Shown here: piece by piece, positions 39,044-50,816 of the stretch
Layout: every line of letters starts with the position of its first letter
Position numbering within the stretch: the first letter of the stretch is position 1
Translations under genes and position numbers: made by a program
Origin: Procambarus clarkii
Lineage: Eukaryota; Arthropoda; Malacostraca; Decapoda; Cambaridae
Direction of reading: 5' to 3'
Length of the DNA: 64,000 nt
Assembly (NCBI RefSeq): GCF_040958095.1
Contig: NC_091220.1
Coordinates: 21,218,481-21,282,480 of the forward strand
Notes under the pieces: model-generated
The model's input: only the letters and a program-made list of their open reading frames with translations
What the model was told of the DNA's origin: nothing
The model's database searches: none

Positions 39044-41680
39044 GGCTACACAGTGAATCAGCTTTAGGCAATCTTACAGATGCACTTCACAATATTAACT
39101 GGGATTCTGAATTCAATAATACCCATGATATAAATTCATTAGCTAACCTCTTCCTCTCCAAAACTCTAAGCCTCTACAACCTTCATTGTCCCCTTCTTAC
39201 CAAGCAAGTAACTGACAAAAGATTAAACAATCCATGGCTCACAAGTGGCATTCTCAACTCAATCAACAAGAAACATGAATATGAAAAGAAACTTAGGATT
39301 GGCCTAGTTTCAAAGGAAGTAGTTAAAAGGTACTCATCAATGCTTACCAGTATCATAAGAGAGGCAAAACTTGCATATTATGTGAATAGATTCAATGAAG
39401 CAAAAGGCAACATGAAAAGCACTTGGAAAACAATCTCTAGTATCCTAGGAACTAAACAACACTCACATAACCAAATAAAACTCTACAAGGATGGGGATAT
39501 ACCGTCAACTGATTTAGAAATGGCAAATGAATTTAATAGTTTCTTTTCATCGGTTGGTGCTAATCTTGCCAGTAAAATCCCACAGACTTAGACACATATT
39601 AACACATATCTCTCAGGCAGCTATCCAAACTCTCTTCTCCTTTCACCAATCAGCCCGGCAGATGTTGTGTCCATCATACACTCTCTAAAAGCCAAGGCAG
39701 GGAACACCAGTGAAATTCCGTCCATTGTATACAAGAGAGCCTCCCATGCCCTTGCCCCACCCATAGCACTACTGTTCAACAAATCTATAGAGTGTTACAC
39801 CTTCCCTGATATCCTTAAAAAAGCAAGTGTAACGCCAGTCCATAAAGGAGGCAATCCGGCGGACATAAACAATTATAGACCAATATCAAATCTACCCATT
39901 CTATCAAAAATATTTGAAAAAATTATTTACAAACAGCTCTATTCCTACCTCGTAAAATTCGATATACTCAGGCCCTGCCAGTTTGGCTTTCGGTCCCAAA
40001 AGAGCACCAACGATGCAATCATTAGTCTCCTTGCCGTAATCTACTCAGCCCTTGACAAAAATGAGTTTACGATTGGTCTCTTCATTGACCTAAGAAAAGC
40101 CTTTGATACTGTTAATCACAACTACCTCTTACTTAAACTCCAGCACTATGGAATCCGAGGCCTTACCCTTGACTACATCCGATCCTATCTTAGTGACAGA
40201 CACCAATATGTAACCATCAATGATACAACTTCTTCCACTCTACCAATTACCGTTGGAGTGCCACATGGCAGTATCTTAGGACCTCTTCTATTTCTTATAT
40301 ATATAAACGATCTGCCTAATGTCTCTAATATTCTCAACCCTATATTGTTTGCTTACGATACTACCCTTATCTATTCAGACCTCAACCCACATACACTAAA
40401 TAATGTTGTGAATAATGAATTAAAAAAAGTCCACTTATGGATGTCAACGAACAAACTAACATTAAACATCGAAAAGACTTACTACATCTTATTTGGAAGC
40501 AAATCATCAAATGCAATTCAGCTACAGATAGACAACATTAACATCAGTAATAAAAATGATGGCAAGTTTCTTGGCCTATTCCTAGACAAGAGACTCAACT
40601 TCAGCACCCACATTCAACACATAACTAAGAAAGTCTCTAAGACAGTTGGTATACTCTCCAAAATCAGATATTATGTTCCTAACTCTGCTCTCCTCTCACT
40701 ATATTATGCACTAATCAACCCCTATCTTAATTATGGTATCTGTGCATGGGGATCTACCACTGCAAACCACCTTAAGCCCATCATCACACAGCAAAAATCT
40801 GCTATCAGATTTATAACTAACTCTGCTTTCAGACAACACTCAGCTCCCTTGTTTAAATCCCTAAACTTGCTAAATATTAACTCCCTCCACACATTCTCTT
40901 GTGTCAACTACATTTACAAAACCCTGTTCTTCAATGTAAACCATGCTCTGAAACTCTCCCTGGACAGATGTAATAGGACCCATTATCACCACACCAGAAA
41001 TAAATATCTCTTTGATATCCCCAGGGGTCAAACTTAATCTGTGTAAACACTCTATGCAAATTAAGGGACCTAGTCTATGGAACTCACTCCCTAGTGAATT
41101 GAAAAACTGTAAAACTTTTGCCTTATTTAAAAACAAAACCAAAAAGTACCTAACTTCATCTTCTTAGTTTCCTACACTGAGCTTTAAATTTGCTCTGTAC
41201 CTAGTGTTACCCAATCTCCTAATTTTTATGTAATATCAAACAACCTTATCATTGTGTTCATTGCTGTCTTCTTTTATGTGCTAGCCATATGCTGTATTGT
41301 GACTACCAATTTTTGTCAACTACCGTTCAAGCTGTCATTGCAATCAATCTTATATTGTTTCTGCTGTATTGTGCCTACCAATTTGTTGTCAACTACCATT
41401 CAAGCTGTCATTGCAATCAATCTTAGCTACCTATGTGCTTTAATATACTGTATCTACAATTTTCTCTCATCTTTTTTTCATTCCATGTAACTGTTATCAT
41501 TTTTTTGTCTATAAATTTTGCAAGTATTTACCTCCTTAAAATTTTCTTAGATTAAGGACCTGCCCGAAACGCTGTGCGTACTAGTGGCTTTACAAGACTG
41601 TAATTACCATATTATGTATCCTCACATTCCCAATGTACATTCTTGTATATGCATAAATAAATAAAATAAATAAATAAGTA
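39044..41680 (+). mobile_element. LINE A (plus), longest copy in the window
   Basis: It includes about 620 bases of the region between endonuclease and RT (residues such as NNPWLTSGILNSINKKHEYE) that the other copies lack. An in-frame TAG near 39589 and a frameshift near 41028 (a G run, CCCCAGGGGTC) inactivate it. FADD is changed to FAYD and PQG to PHG, so the RT active site is mutated. The 3' end is an AAAT-repeat tail at 41655-41680. Confidence 0.8.
39667..41037 (+). pseudogene. LINE A reverse transcriptase, active-site mutant
   Basis: The 456-aa open frame covers most RT motifs ([33 protein letters not shown]-type box as VGVPHGSILGP). The conserved FADD box reads FAYD at about residue 234, removing a catalytic aspartate, and the Gln of PQG is His. 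Even without the upstream stop it would be inactive. Confidence 0.8.
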
Positions 41681-44600
41681 TGGGAGCCGCCATGCCGCGT
41701 CTGGCTTGCTGTGTTAGTCCTGGGGCCCTCAACCGTTCCTGGTATGGGAGCCACCATGCCCTGTCTGGCTTGCTGTGTTAGTCCTGGGGCCCTCAACCGT
41801 TCCTGGTATGGGAGCCACCATGCCCCGTCTGGCTTGCTGTGTTAGTCCTGGGGCCCTCAACCGTTCCTGGTATGGGAGCCACCATGCCCCGTCTGGCTTG
41901 CTGTGTTAATCCTGGGGCCCTCAACCGTTCCTGGTATGGGAGCCACCATGCCCCGTCTGGCTTGCTGTGTTAGTCCTGGGGCCCTCAACCGTTCCTGGTA
42001 TGGGAGCCACCATGCCCCGTCTGGCTTGCTGTGTTAGTCCTGGGGCCCGCAACCGTTCCTGGTATGGGAGCCACAATGCCCCGTCTGGCTTGCTGTGTTA
42101 GTCCTGGGGCCCTCAACCGTTCCTGGTATGGGAGCCACCATGCCCCGTCTGGCTTGCTGTGTTAGTCCTGGGGCCCTCAACCGTTCCTGGTATGGGAGCC
42201 ACCATGCCCCGTCTGGCTTGCTGTGTTAGTCCTGGGGCCCTCAACCGTTCCTGGTATGGGAGCCACCATGCCCCGTCTGGCTTGCTGTGTTAGTCCTGGG
42301 GCCCTCAACCGTTCCTGGTATGGGAGCCACCATGCCCCGTCTGGCTTGCTGTGTTAGTCCTGGGGCCCTCAACCGTTCCTGGTATGGGAGCCACCATGCC
42401 CCGTCTGGCTTGCTGTGTTAGTCCTGGGGCCCTCAACCGTTCCTGGTATGGGAGCCACCATGCCCCGTCTGGCTTGCTGTGTTAGTCCTGGGGCCCTCAA
42501 CCGTTCCTGGTATGGGAGCCACCATGCCCCGTCTGGCTTGCTGTGTTAGTCCTGGGGCCCTCAACCGTTCCTGGTATGGGAGCCACCATGCCCCGTCTGG
42601 CTTGCTGTGTTAGTCCTGGGGCCCTCAACCGTTCCTGGTATGGGAGCCACCATGCCCCGTCTGGCTTGCTGTGTTAGTCCTGGGGCCCTCAACCGTTCCT
42701 GGTATGGGAGCCGCCATGCCCCGTCTGGCTTGCTGTGTTAGTCCTGGGGCCCTCAACCGTTCCTGGTATGGGAGCCGCCATGCCCCGTCTGGCTTGCTGT
42801 GTTAGTCCTGGGGCCCTCAACCGTTCCTGGTATGGGAGCCACCATGCCACGTCTGGCTTGCTGTGTTAGTCCTGGGGCCCTCAACCGTTCCTGGTATGGG
42901 AGCCACCATGCCCCGTCTGGCTTGCTGTGTTAGTCCTGGGGCCCTCAACCGTTCCTGGTATGGGAGCCACCATGCCCCGTCTGGCTTGCTGTGTTAGTCC
43001 TGGGGCCCTCAACCGTTCCTGGTATGGGAGCCACCATGCCCCGTCTGGCTTGCTGTGTTAGTCCTGGGGCCCTCAACCGTTCCTGGTATGGGAGCCACCA
43101 TGCCCCGTCTGGCTTGCTGTGTTAGTCCTGGGGCCCTCAACCGTTCCTGGTATGGGAGCCACCATGCCCCGTCTGGCTTGCTGTGTTAGTCCTGGGGCCC
43201 TCAACCGTTCCTGGTATGGGAGCCACCATGCCCCGTCTGGCTTGCTGTGTTAGTCCTGGGGCCCTCAACCGTTCCTGGTATGGGAGCCACCATGCCCCGT
43301 CTGGCTTGCTGTGTTAGTCCTGGGGCCCTCAACCGTTCCTGGTATGGGAGCCACCATGCCCCGTCTGGCTTGCTGTGTTAGTCCTGGGGCCCTCAACCGT
43401 TCCTGGTATGGGAGCCACCATGCCCCGTCTGGCTTGCTGTGTTAGTCCTGGGGCCCTCAACCGTTCCTGGTATGGGAGCCACCATGCCCCGTCTGGCTTG
43501 CTGTGTTAGTCCTGGGGCCCTCAACCGTTCCTGGTATGGGAGCCACCATGCCCCGTCTGGCTTGCTGTGTTAGTCCTGGGGCCCTCAACCGTTCCTGGTA
43601 TGGGAGCCACCATGCCCCGTCTGGCTTGCTGTGTTAGTCCTGGGGCCCTCAACCGTTCCTGGTATGGGAGCCACCATGCCCCGTCTGGCTTGCTGTGTTA
43701 GTCCTGGGGCCCTCAACCGTTCCTGGTATGGGAGCCACCATGCCCCGTCTGGCTTGCTGTGTTAGTCCTGGGGCCCTCAACCGTTCCTGGTATGGGAGCC
43801 ACCATGCCCCGTCTGGCTTGCTGTGTTAGTCCTGGGGCCCTCAACCGTTCCTGGTATGGGAGCCGCCATGCCCCGTCTGGCTTGCTGTGTTAGTCCTGGG
43901 GCCCTCAACCGTTCCTGGTATGGGAGCCACCATGCCACGTCTGGCTTGCTGTGTTAGTCCTGGGGCCCTCAACCGTTCCTGGTATGGGAGCCACCATGCC
44001 CCGTCTGGCTTGCTGTGTTAGTCCTGGGGCCCTCAACCGTTCCTGGTATGGGAGCCACCATGCCCCGTCTGGCTTGCTGTGTTAGTCCTGGGGCCCTCAA
44101 CCGTTCCTGGTATGGGAGCCACCATGCCCCGTCTGGCTTGCTGTGTTAGTCCTGGGGCCCTCAACCGTTCCTGGTATGGGAGCCACCATGCCCCGTCTGG
44201 CTTGCTGTGTTAGTCCTGGGGCCCTCAACCGTTCCTGGTATGGGAGCCACCATGCCCCGTCTGGCTTGCTGTGTTAGTCCTGGGGCCCTCAACCGTTCCT
44301 GGTATGGGAGCCACCATGCCCCGTCTGGCTTGCTGTGTTAGTCCTGGGGCCCTCAACCGTTCCTGGTATGGGAGCCACCATGCCCCGTCTGGCTTGCTGT
44401 GTTAGTCCTGGGGCCCTCAACCGTTCCTGGTATGGGAGCCACCATGCCCCGTCTGGCTTGCTGTGTTAGTCCTGGGGCCCTCAACCGTTCCTGGTATGGG
44501 AGCCACCATGCCCCGTCTGGCTTGCTGTGTTAGTCCTGGGGCCCTCAACCGTTCCTGGTATGGGAGCCACCATGCCCCGTCTGGCTTGCTGTGTTAGTCC

Positions 44601-45655
44601 TGGGGCCCTCAACCGTTCCTGGTATGGGAGCCACCATGCCCCGTCTGGCTTGCTGTGTTAGTCCTGGGGCCCTCAACCGTTCCTGGTATGGGAGCCACCA
44701 TGCCCCGTCTGGCTTGCTGTGTTAGTCCTGGGGCCCTCAACCGTTCCTGGTATGGGAGCCACCATGCCCCGTCTGGCTTGCTGTGTTAGTCCTGGGGCCC
44801 TCAACCGTTCCTGGTATGGGAGCCACCATGCCCCGTCTGGCTTGCTGTGTTAGTCCTGGGGCCCTCAACCGTTCCTGGTATGGGAGCCACCATGCCCCGT
44901 CTGGCTTGCTGTGTTAGTCCTGGGGCCCTCAACCGTTCCTGGTATGGGAGCCGCCATGCCTCGTCTGGCTTGCTGTGTTAGTCCTGGGGCCCTCAACCGT
45001 TCCTGGTATGGGAGCCACCATGCCACGTCTGGCTTGCTGTGTTAGTCCTGGGGCCCTCAACCGTTCCTGGTATGGGAGCCACCATGCTCCGTCTGGCTTG
45101 CTGTGTTAGTCCTGGGGCCCTCAACCGTTCCTGGTATGGGAGCCACCATGCCACGTCTGGCTTGCTGTGTTAGTCCTGGGGCCCTCAACCGTTCCTGGTA
45201 TGGGAGCCACCATGCTCCGTCTGGCTTGCTGTGTTAGTCCTGGGGCCCTCAACCGTTCCTGGTATGGGAGCCACCATGCCACGTCTGGCTTGCTGTGTTA
45301 GTCCTGGGGCCCTCAACCGTTCCTGGTATGGGAGCCACCATGCTCCGTCTGGCTTGTTGTGTTAGTCCTGGGGCCCTCAACCGTTCCTGGTATGGGAGCC
45401 ACCATGCCCCGTCTGGCTTGCTGTGTTAGTCCTGGGGCCCTCAACCGTTCCTGGTATGGGAGCCACCATGCCCCGTCTGGCTTGCTGTGTTAGTCCTGGG
45501 GCCCTCAACCGTTCCTGGTATGGGGGCCACCATGCCCCGTCTGGCTTGCTGTGTTAGTCCTGGGGCCCTCAACCGTTCCTGGTATGGGGGCCACCATGCC
45601 CCGTCTGGCTTGCTGTGTTAGTCCTGGGGCCCTCAACCGTTCCTGGTATGGGAGC
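41681..45655. repeat. 64-bp minisatellite, about 62 copies, with a 17-unit higher-order period
   Basis: The unit includes GGGAGCCACCATGCCCCGTC and CTGTGTTAGTCCTGGGGC. Most copies are identical. Rare variants recur at a fixed spacing: the GCCGCC variant at 41689, 42777, 43865 and 44953, and the CCACG variant at 42849, 43937 and 45025. Every interval is exactly 1088 bases, which is 17 units. From 45025 to 45350 a two-unit (128-bp) alternation of CCACG and CTCCG occurs. The last copies run into a reverse transcriptase-like segment at 45640-45830 on the minus strand. Confidence 0.95.
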
Positions 45656-45830
45656 CAATATAGTTCTGAGATGCTTTTTGTCGCTCTGTGTTGTACTTTC
45701 TCCACAGCAGATATGTTGTGAAGGTGAGGCCTCTATGCTTGATACAGCAGTCCAAATGTGGCCGCACCAGAGATGTTTACTTTATTTTCCTTGAAAATAA
45801 AGTTGACTTTCTTATTAGAGTTCACAATTG
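45640..45830 (-). pseudogene. LINE reverse transcriptase C-terminal fragment bordering the minisatellite
   Basis: On the minus strand the segment reads EKVQHRATKSISELYWLPYQERL, interrupted by small shifts upstream (a VRPHLDCCIK-like piece). 'EKVQxRATK' followed by 'YxERL..LGL' is the standard C-terminal signature of LINE reverse transcriptases. It continues into the 64-bp unit, whose minus strand reads ERLRAPGLTQQARRG. Confidence 0.6.
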
Positions 45831-45865
45831 TTGTGCAACTTTCAATGACTGGTCCCCGTGCATGC

Positions 45866-46240
45866 AGTCCCCGTGGAGCAGTGGTGAAACACTAGTCCCC
45901 GTACTTCGCGAATAATTTAGGAGTGCCCTGGAGTGGCCTCTCCAGGGCGCAAAGCCAGGGTAGGTTGATACGGGGGAGAAGCTGTCACCCATGCAGCAGG
46001 TCCCCCCTCTCCACAGCACAGAACGTCTCAATTGTAAAGGCAAACGCCAATAAGACAGGTTCCAGCGCCGTCGCAGGAACTGTCAGAACGAGGTTGAAGG
46101 CAACAAGGAACTGCCCCCAGGGGGCTCCAGCTCCGGAGTTAACCTCGAAGTTGGTACAAGAAGGCACAGGGACTCCAACCCCAGAGTCTTTTTTGTTGTT
46201 GTTACTCTTTTTTGTGGGGGGAAAGGAGGAAAATTAGGGA
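45866..46240 (+). mobile_element. tRNA-headed dispersed repeat, copy 1
   Basis: The start (CCCCGTGGAGCAGTGGTGAAACAC) is tRNA-like. The body (about 45925-46120, CCAGGGCGCAAAGCCAGGG, then GGTTGATACGGGGGAGAAGC) is nearly identical to 53970-54135. It is probably a SINE or a fragment of a larger element. A T-rich run at 46190-46210 may be its tail. Confidence 0.5.
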
Positions 46241-46448
46241 AATAAAGGAGGAAACTTAGGAAAAATGGGGGAACCACTGACAAGCTGCCGGCTTCCCGTC
46301 TCCGTCGTGACCGCTAGACACAAGGTTACTTTAGGCATTAGGACACTATAGGAATTATCATCATCAGGAAAAGATCTCAGATAATTATCACACTTCGATA
46401 TCTAAGTAATTCCGTCTTATTACAAATTTGTTTAGTACGTTTCTCGAG

Positions 46449-46464
46449 CCTCCGTGGCACAATT

Positions 46465-46504
<40 letters not shown>

Positions 46505-46521
46505 GAGCCCAGCCGGGGGCG
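46449..46521 (+). tRNA. tRNA-Asn (GTT)
   Basis: It folds as a standard cloverleaf. Acceptor GCCTCCG pairs with CGGGGGC, the D arm carries GGTTAGC, the anticodon arm TTCGGCTGTTAACCGAA has loop CTGTTAA with GTT, and the T loop is TTCGAGC. The T stem has one mismatch (GGTGG against CCAGC), so activity may be reduced. There is no encoded CCA, as expected for eukaryotes. Confidence 0.85.
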
Positions 46522-46739
46522 ATTATTTAGGCCAATTCTAGGGGTTGACCTCAGACAAGACCGACATAACACACTTGACAGCGATGTCACACTTGGCCCC
46601 GTGATCCAGCCCGTCCTCCTCAAGTCTCCCAACGTCAACAAACTCTCGCGCGTAAGTGACCTTATCCTAACACAACAGAGAACGGCACAGTATGTCAACG
46701 TCGCGACCCATCCTCCTGTTTACACAGTAGTTGTTGTAT

Positions 46740-47120
46740 ATGCTCCATAGTACAAACGTTGACGTACTAAGTCATTACATAATAGTACTTACTGATCACT
46801 TTATAGTCTGAAGTCTTAATTATAGTCTTAATTATAGACTCTTTATAGTCGGAAGTGAAGTATATAGTACTAATTACTTTATAGTCTGGAAAAAATAAAG
46901 CTAAAAAAACATATATTCCTACGTCTAGTATAGCACACATATGTACGATATTAGGCCTCAGATTGCGTGTATTAGGCCTAGGAAGGTTCAGTTAGTTAAG
47001 GTTGTCTTTGCAACATAAATATAAAATCTTTTTCCGGTTTGTCTAAATTCAATAGTTCAGATTTCTACTTTGTAATTGCGTGGTACGTCGATATATTTAC
47101 TTTGGTCCTCACCGTTACTA
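46740..47120 (+). repeat. Duplicated host segment, copy without LINE C
   Basis: This stretch matches, with divergence, 50400-50446 plus 52611-53020. Landmarks include ATTACATAATAG, TTTATAGTC, AGGCCTCAG and CGTGTATTAG. In the other copy the match is interrupted by LINE C and by a LINE B tail, so this is the near-empty version. Confidence 0.5.
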
Positions 47121-47834
47121 TAAGTACTACCAACACAAGAGGATGGGCTGCAATTTCACGAGCCGCTACCATTTTTTAGTACGACAATTGTTGGTCTCGG
47201 GAAGAGTATTCGTCAAAAGGCGCCGTTCTATTTTAAGAACGGGTTGAACATCTACATACCGAGTTTTGGCGGCATAACACAACAATTTAGAAAATAATAT
47301 ATAATTATAAACAGCCTCCCAGTCCTTTGGAGCTCATCAACTGTTTAATATGTGTAAAGTCGCCAAAGATTGAGATAACATGTTCGTAAGTACTTGCGTA
47401 ACTGACTGATGAATCTCGGTCCAGACACTAAATATAATTCTTATGCTTGGAATGTTTACATGCAAGAAGAGTTGCTATAGACCTCAACAAACACGACAGA
47501 TCAGCCTCCAGGGCTGAGTGGATCCCATACTTATCCTGTAGACCCCATGTATACCTATCCTGTGAGCGTTAGTGCCTCCAATACTTGTCCTGTTCATGAG
47601 TGGTAGTGAACCCATACCCATCGTGTGCAGCAGTGTTCACATACCCATGCTATCATGTATGTCATACGCAGCTGGCTGTGCACAGTTGCCATGATGTGCG
47701 CATCCCATGCGCAAGATCAGTACGTACTGGTGCGTTACTGCGCAGAAACACTGATACTTTTATTTCTGAAGAAAATATTACCAATTATAACATTATAAAA
47801 GATGTATAAAATGTATTATCCAAATAATATGAGC
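47121..47834. other. Intergenic host DNA between tRNA genes
   Basis: No coding frame is convincing. 47520-47650 has loose repeats of CCCATACTTATCCTGT type. I see no RNA gene before the initiator tRNA. Confidence 0.3.
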
Positions 47835-47906
47835 AGCAGAGTGGCGCAGTGGAAGCGTGCTGGGCCCATAACCCAGAGGTCCGTAGATCGTAACTACGCT
47901 CTGCTA
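47835..47906 (+). tRNA. Initiator tRNA-Met (CAT)
   Basis: The sequence is the metazoan initiator form. Acceptor AGCAGAG pairs with CTCTGCT, with the initiator-type A1-T72 end. The anticodon stem has three G-C pairs (GGGCCCATAACCC) and the loop contains CAT. There is a single base change in the T loop (GATCGTAAC where GATCGAAAC is usual). 72 bases, no CCA. Confidence 0.9.
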
Positions 47907-48244
47907 CGATATTGTTTTAGTGTATTAATAATGTTTCTTCATTACAAATGTAGGTACATAGCAGTGTCTTGCTACCCCCTTCAATATTAGTAATTACAAA
48001 TTACAGGTTGAGCTAGCTATATGTTAAAAAGTAAAGGCACAATAACGAATGTGGGAGATTTGTACCTGAATTTACCTGTCTCTAGTGTCCTCGACGGATA
48101 GTGGAAGCCATCGGCTTGTCAAAGATCCCCCCCCTCCTCCATGGTTCATGAGGATTCTTTCTATTTGGATTTTGAACTGAGGTAATATCTTGGTATTTAA
48201 CGACTTCGCCAGTTAGACAATTCCATGGGATAACCCTAGTTTAT

Positions 48245-49565
48245 AGTTTAGTTCATTTAATATGCACCCCATACCCGTCCTGTGGGCGGTAGTGGGAAGA
48301 GTTACAGAGGCACATAATGGGCTCAGGGACTAAACCCCACAATTCATTTACCTGAGCAAGTTAATCTTGCTGAGAGAGTTACAAAATTCAATGCACATCA
48401 TCACATCAACAATGGGCTCGAGACCGCCCACAAGTACAGTTTCTAAATTAAGCAACTGACATGTGGAGAGCCCTACAGCGAGAAACATTTGTACGCTAAC
48501 CAACTGTGTTACGGAGGCTACGCTCTCTAAAACCTTACAAATATTTCCTCCTGCTTCTTACCGCTCCCTCCCGCCATCGAAAGCCCTAATATCACTTCCT
48601 CCTGCTTCCTCCCGCTCTCTGTAGTTCTACTAACACTTCCTACCACTCTCTGAACCCATAAAAATACTTCCTCCAACTCGTTCTCGCTCTCTGAAACCCT
48701 ATTAATACTACCTTCTGCTACCTCCCACTTCCTCCTGCTCTCTGAAGCCTATAATAACACCACCTCCTGTTTCCTCATGAAGCATTTCTACGGGCACACC
48801 ATAGCCCGTGTTGCTTGGAACTTTTTGTTCCAGGTAGCGAATCTTTAACAACAACAACAACATGAAGCACATATCCTACAAATACTTTCTACTGCTTCCT
48901 ACCACTAGCTCCCGCTCTTTGAAGCCTTACAATTTTTTTCTCCTGCTTCCTGCCACTCGCTCCCGCTCTCTGAAGCCTTAAAAACACTTCCTCCCGCTTT
49001 CTGAAGCCCTAAAATCCCTTTCTCCTGCTTTTTCCTGCTCGCTCCTGTTCTCTGAAGCCTTAAAAATACTTGTTCCCGCGCTCTGAAGCCTTAAAAATAC
49101 TTCCTACTGCTTCCTCCCACTCTCTGAAGCCCTAATAACACTTCCTCTTGCTTCCTATAACAAATGTTCCAGAGATTTGTAAATATTTAATTCAAAATGA
49201 TCTGCTACCAGAAATTTTGGCCAAATATCCCCAGTTTGCTAATTGTAGGTAGTACCTAAGTGAATGTAAGCTATCCACTGCTGCCCACTGGTGGGGGGGG
49301 GGGCGATGTGCAGGAGAAACATATCAATTGTGACACTAGTTCTCCACATATGTCAGTTGCTTAATTTAGAAACTGTACTTGTTGCCAATCGCGAATACAT
49401 TTATGATGTGACAACTTATACTGAATTTTGTAACTAGCTTATCAAGACTGAAACTTGCTTAGCTAAGTGAAATGTGGGAAACCCTGAGCCCATTATGTGC
49501 CTCTGTAACCCCTTCCACTACCGCCCACAAGATGGGTATGGAGTGCATAATAAATGAACTAAACT
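48245..49565. mobile_element. Foldback element with about 230-bp inverted arms
   Basis: The left arm starts AGTTTAGTTCATTTA and the right arm ends with its reverse complement, TAAATGAACTAAACT. The arms match over about 230 bases (left 48245-48475, right 49335-49565), including the CCCGTCCTGTGGGCGGTAG and AAATTAAGCAACTGACAT segments. Between them lies a pyrimidine-rich degenerate minisatellite (TCCTCCTGCTTCC type, about 48540-49150). A small element sits inside at 48785-48860. Foldback transposon or two SINEs in inverted orientation are both possible. Confidence 0.65.
48785..48860 (+). mobile_element. 76-bp mini-element with two hairpins and an AAC tail
   Basis: It starts TTTCTACGGGCACACC and ends in an (AAC)n run. 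It is flanked by a perfect 9-bp duplication, CATGAAGCA (48776-48784 and 48861-48869). CGGGC/GCCCG and TGGAAC/GTTCCA each form a stem. The TSD and AAC tail show target-primed retrotransposition, yet at 76 bases it is far below SINE size. Confidence 0.8.
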
Positions 49566-49775
49566 AAACTAAACCTCTCATGTTATCGTGACGTCACACA
49601 CCCCGTACACACATAAAACAGGATTTTCTCTATTTTCGTTATTAAACCTTGTTTAATTTATATAATTACTCAAGCAATGTGTTTTGATCATATTATATCA
49701 CTGAAGAAAAACTGTGCATCTTCGGTAGCAATTAACCGGATTTGGTCCATATAATAACAGGTCACTATACTTCAG

Positions 49776-49848
49776 GTTTCCGTAGTGTAGTGGTTATCAC
49801 GTGCGCCTCACACGCGCAAGGTCCCCGGTTCGATCCCGGGCGGAAACA
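49776..49848 (+). tRNA. tRNA-Val (CAC)
   Basis: A complete cloverleaf: acceptor GTTTCCG pairs with CGGAAAC, the D arm is TAGTGTAGTGGTTATCA, the anticodon arm TGCGCCTCACACGCGCA has anticodon CAC, and the T arm CCCGG/CCGGG has loop TTCGATC. The discriminator is A. All stems are paired, so it is likely functional. Confidence 0.92.
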
Positions 49849-50228
49849 TTTGACTTTTTAAATGTTTGTTTTCATAACCCATTGAAATAAACTCAAAGTG
49901 TCCAACCACTTGGGTCTGACGGTAGAGTGACGGTCTCGCTTCTTGCAGGTCGGCGTACAATCTCCGACCGTCCAAGTGGTTGGGTACCATTCCTTCCCTC
50001 CGTCCCATCCCAAATCCTTATCCTGACCCCTTCCCTGTGCTATATAGTTGTAATGGCTTGGCGCTTTCCCCCTGATAGTTCCCTTCCCTTCCCTTCAAAG
50101 ACCTAAAATTAATAACAAAGTATATTGACAATATTTATTAAATCATAAAACTTATACCATTTTGTAATTTGCTAATATTACATTATAGTAATTATTAATA
50201 TTGAGAGTCATATAACTATGTATTGTGG

Positions 50229-50304
50229 AGCAGAGTGGCGCAGTGGAAGCGTGCTGGGCCCATAATCCAACTAGAGGTCCGTAGATCGAAACTACGCTCT
50301 GCTA
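50229..50304 (+). tRNA. Initiator tRNA-Met-like copy with a 4-base insertion in the anticodon arm
   Basis: It is identical in most positions to the copy at 47835, and its T loop has the normal GATCGAAAC. The 3' side of the anticodon stem reads TCCAACTAG instead of CCCAG, adding four bases and removing stem pairs. No canonical position-37/38 intron fits. It is probably a pseudogene or a rare variant. Confidence 0.7.
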
Positions 50305-50816
50305 CAGTCTAATTTTTTCCTACCATAAAAAAACAAAATGAAATGTTTTTATATTTAATGAATACAATCCAACCTCCTGTACATTTTGTAACTATGTAGA
50401 ACATCGTACATATAAATTAAATATTGACGTAAGAGACAATTACATAAAAAATAAACTCAGTAGCACTAGAAATATGTTCAAACCGCATACCTCTAAGAAA
50501 AAAGAGGAAGAGATGCAGATTGGAACGGGAACGTCGTTCCCTATATAGGCGAAGAAAATGAATCGCGGAACAACTTGAGAGTCGCACCCTATCTCAAGAA
50601 CGGCGAAGAAGGTTAGGTAGAGAAATAGAAACAATTGAACGGAAGCTACAAGAATCATACAGAACCCAGGAGAGGCAAAGAGAGCAAAAGGCCATCAGTG
50701 AAATAGAAAGAAATCCGAAATATTTTTTCTCCTATGCAAAATCAAGATCAAAAACCACATCTAGTATCGGGCCCCTGCGAAAGGGAGATGGAACTTTCAC
50801 CGATGACAACAAAGAA

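Noticed and set aside
38319..39044. Long ORFs of YAHDAHRACV repeats
   Set aside because: The 28-bp unit has no stop in any frame, so open frames arise automatically.
41681..45655. CRISPR-like array
   Set aside because: Units are contiguous with no unique spacers, and the host is an animal.
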